Source: Penicillium oxalicum (taxonomy: Eukaryota; Ascomycota; Eurotiomycetes; Eurotiales; Aspergillaceae). Taken from it: a DNA stretch of 64,000 nucleotides. This document shows, piece after piece, positions 1 through 8,718 of this stretch. Below the pieces are notes generated by a model. The model did no database searches, had not been told where the DNA came from, and saw only the letters and a list, made by a program, of their open reading frames with translations. Each line of letters starts with the position of its first letter. Positions within the stretch are counted from its first letter, which is position 1. The DNA lies in NCBI RefSeq assembly GCF_001723175.1, contig NC_064657.1, forward strand, positions 1,054,001 to 1,118,000, given 5' to 3'. Made by a program: the position numbers and the translations under genes.

Positions 1-495
1 GACACCAACTCCATGCACCCTTCCGGCCAGATTTCTACCGGCCAGGTTCTCCTGAAGCAAGTCTATGATGCTCTCCGCGCCAGCCCTCAGTGGGAGAAGA
101 CCATGCTGCTGATCACCTTCGACGAGACCGGTGGCTTCTTTGACCACGTTGCTCCCCCCTTGGCTGTTCGCCCTGATGACAAGACCTACACCGAAACCGC
201 CAAGGACGGCAGCGTGTACACTCTGAACTTTGACCGTCTCGGTGGCCGTATGCCCACTTGGCTCGTCTCACCTTACTCTCCCAAGGGATACGTTGAGAAC
301 ATGGGTGTTGACCCCGCCACTGGCAAGTCCTCTTCGTACTCTGCCACTTCCGTCCTCAAGACCCTGGGCTATCTCTGGGATCTGGAGGACTTGAGCCCTC
401 GTGTCTCCCACTCTCCCACCTTTGATCACTTGATCGGTCCCAAGGTCCGCAAGTCGGCTCCTCAGACCCTGGCCGTTCCTCACCCCTTCCCTTAG
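1..495 (+). CDS. Acid phosphatase / phosphoesterase, 3' part only
   Basis: The reading frame is open from base 1, so the 5' part lies outside the window; 164 C-terminal residues and the stop are present. The frame opens with an NSMHPSG motif. It then shows ITFDETGGFFDHV, whose Asp, Glu and His are the metal-ligand type residues of the phosphoesterase family (PF04185), which includes fungal secreted acid phosphatases and phospholipase-C-like enzymes. From the family, the enzyme should release phosphate from extracellular monoesters and be secreted. The signal peptide would be upstream and cannot be checked. The end of the protein is collinear with fungal acid phosphatases (SPYSPKGYVEN, then a domain ending HLIG). 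A non-phosphatase member of the same family is possible. Which substrate it uses cannot be told from this fragment. Confidence 0.85.
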   Translation, partial: DTNSMHPSGQISTGQVLLKQVYDALRASPQWEKTMLLITFDETGGFFDHVAPPLAVRPDDKTYTETAKDGSVYTLNFDRLGGRMPTWLVSPYSPKGYVENMGVDPATGKSSSYSATSVLKTLGYLWDLEDLSPRVSHSPTFDHLIGPKVRKSAPQTLAVPHPFP

Positions 496-1505
496 ACAGT
501 TTGATTGCCTGGAATTATGAACACCTGATGATGTGAAATTCTTTTTGCTTGAACTTCTTGTCACTTTTTTCTTTCACTTCTTTTCTTCCTATGTCAAGGA
601 TGCCTGGACAACTTCACGAAATATTTTGAATGGGCGGCATATCGTGAGTCGCCATCAAACTGGCACTTTCATAAAACTTTTATGACTGAATACCATCTTT
701 TCTTCGTTTATAGAACATTTTTACACACAGCTATGTACTTTTCATGTCCATTCTTTGCTTGATGTCCACCAATACCTCACATTCTAGCCACTGCTCTGTA
801 ATCATTTGAGTACCTACTATCAATCCGCATTGCATCTACACAGTAATCCCATCGAACCTTTCCATTCTATAATAAAAATCCTCGTATTAAACAAGTATTT
901 GACCTGCACAATATCACAAGGCACATAACATGGTGACTGCACATGTTATGTCATATCCTCTTGGATTGAAAGAAAATCTAGTGGAATTTCTGCATTTCCC
1001 TGGTAACTCAAGACTATCCTGTAGCTACTTGAGGAAATTGATGCACTACAGCGGTCTTTTATCTCTGTCTATAGAGATAACACCGCGGTTCAATTATTGA
1101 GTTTAATGAGGCCCAAGAACACAGTATCTCAGGAAATTCGGCAATTTCAAGGGTGTGAGGCGAGTATTACCCTGCATTTCTCGCAAATGATGAATTTTTT
1201 CCAACACAATGTCACCCTTGACGACCTCTTTCTCTGGAACCGCTCAAGTCAGTCAAAAGGACATCTACAACTGTACAGGGCTCAGCAGAAGGGAGCAGAT
1301 AAGAAGACACAAAACCTGAGTGATTTTGTTGAGATAGAGACCTAGGCAAAGGCACTACATACCCACTTGAGGTCGAAACTAAATGCTCTTATCATGCATA
1401 ATACAGAAACGCACAGTGGACTCAGGATAATCATAAAAAGGAAAATTCAATTTCACATGGCTGCGGCCTTGAGCCAGAAAGATATCATGCCATGACTACC
1501 GTTGC
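496..1505. other. Intergenic, convergent 3' regions
   Basis: AT-rich spacer between the 3' ends of the phosphatase (+) and the wall protein (-). The only open frames are short, such as an 82-codon one at 1097-1345, and they have no recognisable domain. I see no RNA gene or repeat. Confidence 0.6.
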
Positions 1506-2861
1506 TTACAGCACAACCAGAACGAGCATCGCATAAAGAGTGCCCACAAGAGTCGACACGGCCTTCTTGGAGGTAGCAGCATTGAAGACTGGAGACTGAG
1601 TAGGGCCAACAGGAACGCTGTAGGTCGAGTGTCCTCCAGGGTACACGCCACTACTCTTCATGGTGGAGCCAGCACTAGCTCCCACAGGAGTGTTGACATG
1701 AGTGCTGGACGCGTGAGGAACAGAGGTGGTGACGACTGGATTGGGGCCAGCAACAGGAGGCACAACAGTGGGCCAAATGGTGTTGGTCACCGTCACAGTT
1801 GAGACCTTGCTAGTGGTGATCGTGTGGGTGCTAGAACCAGAAACGAAGGTCTCAGTCACCGGGCAGACAGTGGTAGTCTCAAAGGTCGTGAGAGTTGTAG
1901 CAGGCGCAGGAACCACAGTCACGGTAGACACAGTGCTGTAGACGGAGGTCATGGTGTGGGTTCCGGAGATCACAGTAGTGGTGACAGGGCAAACAGTGGT
2001 AGTCGTGAGAATCTCCTTGGTAAGGGTAGTTCCTTCAACCGGCATGGGAACCATGAAAGTCTCAGAGGTACCAGTAGAGCTGGAAGGAACTGAAACCGGA
2101 GCGGAGCCAACAATCGAGGTTGGAATTACTGTAATGGTGGAGACTTTGTCGTAGGTTGAAGTGAAAGTGTTTGTACCAGTAGTCATGGTCTCGGTGACAG
2201 GGCAAACCGTGGTCGTAGTGTAAACCTCAGTAGTGACAGTAGTACCCTTGACTGGAACAGCCGTCGGGCTAGCCTTAACATCACTGGTCGAGCTCGAAGG
2301 AATCTCACTCGAGGAAGACGCACCATTGCCTGCAGTCTGAGTCGTAGACTCGGTAATGGGGCAGACAGTAGTGGTCAGAGGGATGGTCGAAGTGATGACA
2401 GTGGTAGAGTCTGCGGGGCAATCGGTCACGGTTGTGGCGCACTTGGTGACAGTGATCTCGGAAGTAGTGTAGATAACTGAGGTAGTCATCTTCTGAGAGT
2501 TTGACACTGGCGAGGTCACTCCACTCGAGCTGGGGATGGTAGTGACAACCGGGACACCAGGCGAAACAGAACCAGAGCTGGATCCATCAGTGTGAGTCGC
2601 AGTGGGCAGCGAGATGGTGAAGGTCCAATGGAGAGGCGAGGTAGAAGAAGTAACCGGAGTCGTTGGCAGGGAGATGTTGAAGGTCCAACGGAGCGGGGAG
2701 GTAGCAGAAGGGACGGGGGTCAGAGTTGGCAGCTCAGTTTCACTATCGCTGGTGGTCAGGGGATCAGCAGTGACAGCTCGCAGAGCCACATTTGGCAAGG
2801 CCATGGCGATCTGGATGACCGCCAGGATCAGTGCCAACGCAAAATGAAGATTGAACTTCAT
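1506..2861 (-). CDS. GPI-anchored Ser/Thr-rich cell-wall protein with Cys-containing repeats
   Basis: Encodes 451 residues from the first true ATG at 2861; the open frame extends 7 codons upstream but only from a TTG. The N-terminus is a clear signal peptide (MKFNLHFALALILAVIQIAMA). The body is dominated by Ser, Thr, Val and Pro. It contains a duplicated short unit (SPLRWTFNISLPT and SPLHWTFTISLPT, about residues 55-85). At least four blocks follow, each carrying TTTVCP(V/I)T and then a VSTVTV-like strand. The C-terminus is a hydrophobic tail (STLVGTLYAMLVLVVL) preceded by a plausible omega site around FNAAT, as expected for GPI anchoring. Such proteins are usually heavily O-mannosylated and cross-linked into the wall; an adhesin-like or structural role is inference. 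Single exon in the coding part. A possible 42-nt 5'-UTR intron (2919-2960, GTAAGT...CTAAT...CAG) lies upstream. Confidence 0.85.
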   Translation of the reverse strand: MKFNLHFALALILAVIQIAMALPNVALRAVTADPLTTSDSETELPTLTPVPSATSPLRWTFNISLPTTPVTSSTSPLHWTFTISLPTATHTDGSSSGSVSPGVPVVTTIPSSSGVTSPVSNSQKMTTSVIYTTSEITVTKCATTVTDCPADSTTVITSTIPLTTTVCPITESTTQTAGNGASSSSEIPSSSTSDVKASPTAVPVKGTTVTTEVYTTTTVCPVTETMTTGTNTFTSTYDKVSTITVIPTSIVGSAPVSVPSSSTGTSETFMVPMPVEGTTLTKEILTTTTVCPVTTTVISGTHTMTSVYSTVSTVTVVPAPATTLTTFETTTVCPVTETFVSGSSTHTITTSKVSTVTVTNTIWPTVVPPVAGPNPVVTTSVPHASSTHVNTPVGASAGSTMKSSGVYPGGHSTYSVPVGPTQSPVFNAATSKKAVSTLVGTLYAMLVLVVL

Positions 2862-5154
2862 GTTGAAAGATTGCGTTGGCAAGATGAAGATTGTAGAATG
2901 AAGCTTGAGGGAGTCAGTCTGTGAGACAAGAGGTGCAAGGTATAATTAGTCAAGACTTACTTGACAGGTTGTTGTTATCTGTGAAGATGAAGTCGAAGCA
3001 GTACACGATGAAAGTAACGAGCGAAATGATTTGAGGGAGAAAGAGAAGAAGAAGGAAAATACGAAATGGCGACGCGACAAGTTTATAAAGTAGTGGAGCA
3101 CGTGCAAGGAGAGCAAACATCAGGGATATGGCAGGAGCGATGGAGCAGCAGGTACTCTAGGCATCTTTCTGTCAACGAACATATGAAAAATTACGTGCTG
3201 GGAAAGTCCCAACGAAGCTTCTAGCACACCCCATACGGTACTATTTTAGAGCAATCCAAGCTGGATGGCAATCGCTGTATCTAGTCAAGACATGGCTAGC
3301 CTAGCATCTGGTCATGCATCGAGATTCTGAGCTGAACTGCCCTCGATATCTGTATAATAGGGATTGTAAAATCCATAATTTGACATCTAGAGGGGTATCA
3401 GAGCCAGATACATGGTCTCCATTACAGGCACAATTTAGAGCTTTCAGTCCTGGTCTTTTGACGGATTCCTATCATTTGGCTTAAGAGGGGACTTGCTCTG
3501 GAGTGTCTGCGCGCAAAATATATGTATATATAGTGCTCCATTGGTTATGTTTGCTCATAACCTTCCTAAGAACTTGCTCATCAACTTTGGACATATCCAT
3601 ATATTGCTCCAAAGGAATATATTCTACATGTCTTAGGCTTGATAGGCTTCGTGTGTGTGCGGGCATCTGTCATACCTGATACTTCTCCCCTCTGGAGGTC
3701 GATTTAACCTAGAATTAGGTTGCCACTTTATGGAGTCGTTACCTGACGCATGTTCCAAGACTAGATACTAGAAGTCCACTAGTAGTACCACGGGACATTT
3801 GGTGAGTTAGACGTCTGTCTGAATTTTCTGCATAGTTTAAAATTCATTTCACAGTGGTCCCTGATGAAGATTTTTGCACATGACAGAAGGCATGTTGTTT
3901 GAGGAAGCTTCAACAATCTCAAACAGAAGGCACTACACTTTTTCCATCTATGCATGAGACCTTAACTATGTCTATGTAAGAGATATTGACATGGAAGATA
4001 AGTGGGTACCCCAATGTTGATCAAAAATAAGAGAGAACATGTCCGGTACGACAAAGGCAGAGCAGAATAGGGTAGTGAACATTTCAGTGTGATCTTCTTC
4101 TGCAGAGGATATTGTGTCCACCTCTGTTCCACGAGAACTTCTTGCTTCCAAAGGCTGTGAGTATTGCTTGGGTAATCCAAAATGGAGAGTGCATTTTGTG
4201 TTGGTACTCTCGTCGAGAGGTACACATGCCATCAAGATAGGAACCTTCCGCCTTTAAAAGTGCTCGGTAAACCGGCCGTCTTGAAAATATGTATGTATTA
4301 TAACAAGAGGACCATTCGGAGCAAGTGCCCGTGTCTACCATCCAGACTCTAGTAAATGTCTCAGTATACTTCCCAGGATATCGGCTACCTGCATAGGTGC
4401 CAATTTGTTCTGCGAGGGAACAGGTCCATTCTGCTCAGATGATGACATCAATTTCATTAAGGCAGTGGAGATACGATAATATCCATTGAGTTCAATGGAA
4501 ATTATTCAGGGGAAGCATCGTGGAATTTCTGCCGGAAACTCCCTTTGCAAATACCAGTGAGCTTCATGTCCAGGCAGGACCTTGAATGAACCTTGTATCC
4601 CATACTGCATGCAGAGTGATGATGTTCGAGACCAGCTAATCAACCAGCTGATCACATGACATAACAGAGCCACACGTAAACGACGTTCAAAGCTTCCACG
4701 TGGTGCGGATCTCAGGTCTTGGGGAATTGTCAATGCTCGAGAGATCAATGGCGCAACGACCCGAAGCCTCGGACCGCGCCCACGGAGCCAAAAAAGAAAG
4801 GTTATCAGCTGTTTTTCCGTCCCTGGCTTTTTGACACCTCTTTTTTTTTTGATCCGCCAGTGGATCGCCAAGGCCGCTAGGCACACAGCCCGAAGCGAAG
4901 GTTTATGCAGGAGTCTTCCGTCGGCCGTGCTTCCACCGCGCGACCTGTCGAGTCTTGAGAACGCTGACATGCGTCACATCACGTGAGCACCGACATTCCC
5001 GCCGCGTATCCATGCGGCCCGGTTGGCGCTGCGGGGGAATGAGTGGTCGCGACTGTTTCCAACCCCCCTCAAAAAGGGCCTCTTGATCACCCGGCGGACG
5101 ATGTCATTTCAATAAGACACCTGGTGTCGCATGGCATGAGTATCAAGTCCCCCA
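2862..5154. other. Intergenic, divergent promoter region
   Basis: A 2.3 kb spacer between two divergently transcribed genes. It is AT-rich on the left and more GC-rich near 4.7-5.1 kb. It contains a CACGTG at 4980-4985 and a T-tract near 4842-4851. Short open frames (up to 154 codons, at 4506-4970 on the minus strand) show no domain or coding signature. I see no RNA gene. Confidence 0.55.
3082..3089 (-). promoter_or_regulatory. Candidate TATA element of the wall-protein gene
   Basis: TTTATAAA, about 220 bp upstream of the ATG at 2861 and palindromic in its core. The distance is compatible with a leader containing the possible UTR intron. Only the motif supports this. Confidence 0.35.
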
Positions 5155-6390
5155 ATGCCTCGGAAAGCGCACACCAAGTCGCGATACGGATGTGATAACT
5201 GTCGACGCCGACGGGTCAAATGCGACGAGCAAGGCCCACCCTGCAACAATTGCGTTCTACGCCGACTGCATGACTGCAAATACTCCCGAATTCTACCTGC
5301 CAACATCCTCAGCAGTGCCCGTCCGCCCAGTCATGATGCCAATTCTCAGCAATCGACCTCGGTCAGTCCGGTGCCAGCGATCGCCTCAGCGGGGGTCTCG
5401 CCAGCAGCCTCGGTCTCATTGAATCCCCGGCCGTTGAACGAGTTGGAGCTTATGCTGCACTTCACAACAGAGACGTTTCAGAGTCTGTGCATAAGTGATG
5501 CGGAGACGGTGACATGGCAGAAATTGGTGCCGCGCCTGGCACTCGACCATCGATATCTGTTGCATGGGATTTTCTCGCTGGCGTCGCTCCATCTCGCTAC
5601 GACGACGGCGGACCCGGCTCGTATGCGTCTGTATGTAGATACCGGCTTGGAGTACCACAGCAAAAGCCTTGAGCCATTTCGCGTCGCGCTTGACAACCTC
5701 AGCCCGGAAAATTGTGATGCGGTCTTTGCCGAGTCGGTCGTGACTGCGGCAATTTGTCTGGCACTACCTCAGTTGACGTCAGGTCCTGAGAACGAGGGCG
5801 CGATGATCAACAACGTCGTGACTGCTTTCCAGCTTCTCCAGGGCGTGAAGAAGATTCTTTTCATCGGTCGAGGCTGGATCAAGTTGAAACTCTTTGTCAA
5901 GGGTGATTTCTGGAGTGACGTATCCACGGATCTGGACGAAGACACCCAGTCTGCGTTTGATCAGCTCTCCGTTCTCAATGATCAGATTGAGTTGAGCAGA
6001 GAGAATGTGCTTCAGTCTCGACACGGCCGACACCGGGAGATTATCAAGCATCTCAGGCATTGTTTCATGAAATTCCAATGTTCCCCCGACCCGGCGCCAG
6101 TGCTTGCGTGGCTGGGTGCGGTGGATAACGACTTCGTGGACAATGTACAAAGACGCTCGCCTTTGTCACTTCTCGTCCTTGCCCACTGGGGAGTTCTTCT
6201 TGCCGAGCTAAATGACAAGCGTTGGTGGGCTCACAATGCCGGCAGGGCGCTTGTGGATGAAATCTTGGGCATTTTGGACACAGGCAACCTGTCGTGGGAA
6301 GCTTGTCTGGGATGGGTGCGGCGCAAAATGGGGTTGCATCAGAAACTTGTCAATAGAGCCTCTTCCAAAAATGAAACGATCTTGTCTTGA
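5155..6390 (+). CDS. Zn2Cys6 (C6 zinc cluster) transcription factor
   Basis: A 411-residue single-exon protein with an N-terminal fungal binuclear zinc cluster: C13-x2-C16-x6-C23-x6-C30-x2-C33-x7-C41, preceded and interrupted by basic residues (CRRRRVKC). A low-complexity Ser/Pro linker of about 45 residues follows. Then comes an alpha-helical region starting with [14 protein letters not shown] and continuing with [14 protein letters not shown]. That layout is typical of the Fungal_trans_2 type regulators often annotated as Upc2-like or sterol-uptake-control-like. It should bind DNA in the nucleus, and its target genes are unknown. It does not sit in an obvious pathway cluster: the neighbours are a wall protein and a paralog pair of unknown function. 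The ATG at 5155 opens directly onto the domain. Family assignment is firm; the Upc2 resemblance is only an impression from the C-terminal half. Confidence 0.9.
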   Translation: MPRKAHTKSRYGCDNCRRRRVKCDEQGPPCNNCVLRRLHDCKYSRILPANILSSARPPSHDANSQQSTSVSPVPAIASAGVSPAASVSLNPRPLNELELMLHFTTETFQSLCISDAETVTWQKLVPRLALDHRYLLHGIFSLASLHLATTTADPARMRLYVDTGLEYHSKSLEPFRVALDNLSPENCDAVFAESVVTAAICLALPQLTSGPENEGAMINNVVTAFQLLQGVKKILFIGRGWIKLKLFVKGDFWSDVSTDLDEDTQSAFDQLSVLNDQIELSRENVLQSRHGRHREIIKHLRHCFMKFQCSPDPAPVLAWLGAVDNDFVDNVQRRSPLSLLVLAHWGVLLAELNDKRWWAHNAGRALVDEILGILDTGNLSWEACLGWVRRKMGLHQKLVNRASSKNETILS

Positions 6391-6631
6391 GCATTACATT
6401 CCCGTACATCCAGATCAGGACTCCCCCCCCCCCCCCAAAAACCCTCTCAATCAAGAACGAGAAAAGGCCGATTGTAATCTGTGTGTTAAGCTATAAGAAA
6501 GAGCTCTTAACCAAGGTGATTGTGCAGATTTTGATTCATCATGTTCCATTCCAGATAGATCCTTCCCAAGGTGATTCCAACGCGTCCATCTGTACTGATC
6601 TCCCAAATCGATCCCGATCTCCTCATCTCCC
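6391..6631. repeat. Convergent spacer with a C14 homopolymer
   Basis: Short 3' spacer between two convergent genes. It contains an uninterrupted run of 14 cytosines at 6423-6436, which is a likely length-variable and error-prone site. Confidence 0.7.
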
Positions 6632-7501
6632 TCACAACATTCTCTTCTCTGCCGCACGTTGAAGCTTCCCAATAACATCCTCAAAAGCACTCGCCGCAAG
6701 CAGCACCTCCCGAGCCGACTCAACCAGTTCTTTCCGCGGATGACCTCGAAGATTCTCCCTATCAACCATCTCCTCGACATTTCCCCGCAAAAGCTCAATC
6801 TCCTCCTCCGCCCCCAATTCCTTCAGACAATAAATCGTCTCCGCAATCGTCCGCGCCGAAACTCGCTGGAGCTCATGGCACGCATCCGTCACACTTTCAT
6901 CAAACTCCTCCCATCCGTGAACGAGATCTTTCCACCTGGGAACGAGACGGTTCCGCGCTCGACGGGACATGGCAAATCGATTCTCGCCGTCTTCTCGAAG
7001 AGCAATCCACGCATAGGCGTCGTGCAGCTGGCCCTTTCGTGGACCCCGAAGATAAAATACTTGGCTGAGATTCATCATCGAGTCTTCGTCGTTGGTCTCT
7101 CCGATACAAGAGATGGTGTCGAGTGTCGCTAGTGTGAGCTGGATGTCAGGTCCGACGATTGAAGGGAGAGGTTGGTTGAATTCGTTCACGTAGCCGACGG
7201 TGGGAATCCCGTTGATGACTTGGTCGTTGGAAATCTCGTGCGCCAGCCAGGTTCCGCGGGAGAGTTGGACGGAGAATGTTTTGCGGTAGTACTCGGTGTC
7301 TGGGAGATTAGGTTTAGGTTGTTCAGTACGTTCAGTCTCGAGAGGAGTTCGTCTGGACGTGGCAGAGGGCGTGTTCAGAGAGTAAAATCGAACAGTGCTG
7401 TGGTAGGATTTTGTGCTTGAGCTGGAACTGGAGCTGGTACTGCTATTGATGACGGGACTCGAGCTTCGTGGTGTTGTCAAAGCTGCTGCGGCAAAATTCA
7501 T
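6632..7501 (-). CDS. Conserved hypothetical protein, paralog A of a divergent pair
   Basis: Encodes 289 residues from the ATG at 7501; the open frame reaches 7540 but only from a GTG. I do not recognise the family. The first about 75 residues are Ser/Thr-rich and low in complexity. A conserved core follows, with W-L, INGIP, VNE and PSIVGP, then GPR, QL, YAWIALR and RLVPRW. This core aligns with the divergently transcribed neighbour at 7840-8718: by hand, 17 of 40 and 22 of 45 positions are identical in two ungapped blocks. The C-terminal about 80 residues are charged and probably helical (AEEEIELLRGNVEEM). No signal peptide, membrane segment or catalytic motif is apparent. A nuclear or cytosolic binding protein would be a guess. 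The shared promoter suggests co-expression. Confidence 0.75.
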   Translation of the reverse strand: MNFAAAALTTPRSSSPVINSSTSSSSSSSTKSYHSTVRFYSLNTPSATSRRTPLETERTEQPKPNLPDTEYYRKTFSVQLSRGTWLAHEISNDQVINGIPTVGYVNEFNQPLPSIVGPDIQLTLATLDTISCIGETNDEDSMMNLSQVFYLRGPRKGQLHDAYAWIALREDGENRFAMSRRARNRLVPRWKDLVHGWEEFDESVTDACHELQRVSARTIAETIYCLKELGAEEEIELLRGNVEEMVDRENLRGHPRKELVESAREVLLAASAFEDVIGKLQRAAEKRML

Positions 7502-7839
7502 CGTGTCGGTGCTACTTATGGTTTCATGCGCGCAGGTCACATGGAGTTGCCTTTGCAGCGAGCAAAGGAAAGTTCCAGTGTGAAAGGGCAGTAGCCTTGG
7601 TGTACGAGATAAGTGTGTCTGAATACTGGATATCCTGGACAGTCTCTTGTTTGAAGACTTTGCTAAGCGGAAATCTCAATCCGTGCACCGACTTGGTGCT
7701 ATGGGAGAGTTCCGCTTTGTATTTTGTTTGCGTTTTATATGGACTTGGTTGAGTGTGCCAACGTGTTTGAAGGGATGTTCTCGCGTGGCTCTGGTCTTTT
7801 TCTTTTCTCCGTGCCCACAAGATTCGATTTCGATAACAC
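7502..7839. promoter_or_regulatory. Bidirectional promoter between paralogs A and B
   Basis: A 338-bp spacer (410 bp if B starts at 7912) between two head-to-head homologous genes. Both transcripts must start here, and no other gene fits. I find no exact long inverted repeat inside it that would show duplication of the promoter itself. Confidence 0.6.
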
Positions 7840-8718
7840 ATGCTTTTAAAAAAGCGTCGCTTCACTTTGACTTCTTCAATCAGTTGGGTGATGCCGACTA
7901 GGGCCGACAATATGGACTTATCTAATGACTTCGAGCCAGTCAGGGCAGAAGATGCACATGCCGACAAACAAGCTTTGACAGAAGAGACCTCCAGCCCTGT
8001 CGACTCCCAAGCCTCAACCCTGCCAGTAGTGAAGTCTTTCACACAAGACTCTTACAAACCACTTCGCCCCAGCATCTACGGTAGTAAAAGGGGCATTCGG
8101 CTTGAAAACGGGCTCTGGCTAGGCGCTGGAATGTCTCGCCAGTACTTAATTGACGGTATCCCCATAGCCGGCGTGATCAACGAACATGGAATCCCCCGAC
8201 CATCTCTCCGAGGCCCCGGCATCTGGCCATGCGAAGAGACGATTGAAGAAATCACCCGAATGATCGAATGCAACGATCTGTCTGCTCTACGAGAAGAAAG
8301 GTCACTTCTTCATCTTGGAGGACCTCGATTCAATCAACTACGTTCCGAGTACGTTTGGATTGCTCTTCGACAGCACGAGGATGGGACATTTGTGCTGTCA
8401 AAAGCGGCCAGAGATAGACTTGTGCCTAATTGGCGTGAGCTCTTGAGCCCTGAGAACAATGCGCCGATGCCAACCACGTTTGATATGCGCTACTATCGAC
8501 CTGGTGTGGCGTATTGGCGTGATGAAGAGTCCAGTGTGGACACAATCATAAAGTATTTGAGGACGCTCAGCTCGGATGTAGCTTGTCTTTCTCACCAGGT
8601 CGAAAGAATCAAGCTGGATCTTGTGAAGCCCTTGGACATGGCCAGTGATTCGGCCACGCCGGGTCGACAGGGAAAGTCGGGGATGCGTCAGGGAACTTTG
8701 AGCTGGCGAGTGTGTTAG
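7840..8718 (+). CDS. Conserved hypothetical protein, paralog B of a divergent pair
   Basis: Encodes 292 residues from the first ATG at 7840. Starts at 7891 or 7912 are also in frame, and 7912 is attractive because the preceding residues are not shared with the paralog. The core carries LWLG, IDGIPIAG, INE, PSLRGPGI, then GGPR, QL, YVWIALR and RLVPNWRELL. These match paralog A (6632-7501, minus strand) in the same order and spacing. The C-terminal third differs from A and includes a short amphipathic stretch (VACLSHQVERIKLDLVK). Function is unknown, with no catalytic signature, signal peptide or transmembrane helix. Single exon. The tail-out, head-to-head arrangement is best explained by an inverted tandem duplication followed by divergence. 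Confidence 0.7.
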   Translation: MLLKKRRFTLTSSISWVMPTRADNMDLSNDFEPVRAEDAHADKQALTEETSSPVDSQASTLPVVKSFTQDSYKPLRPSIYGSKRGIRLENGLWLGAGMSRQYLIDGIPIAGVINEHGIPRPSLRGPGIWPCEETIEEITRMIECNDLSALREERSLLHLGGPRFNQLRSEYVWIALRQHEDGTFVLSKAARDRLVPNWRELLSPENNAPMPTTFDMRYYRPGVAYWRDEESSVDTIIKYLRTLSSDVACLSHQVERIKLDLVKPLDMASDSATPGRQGKSGMRQGTLSWRVC

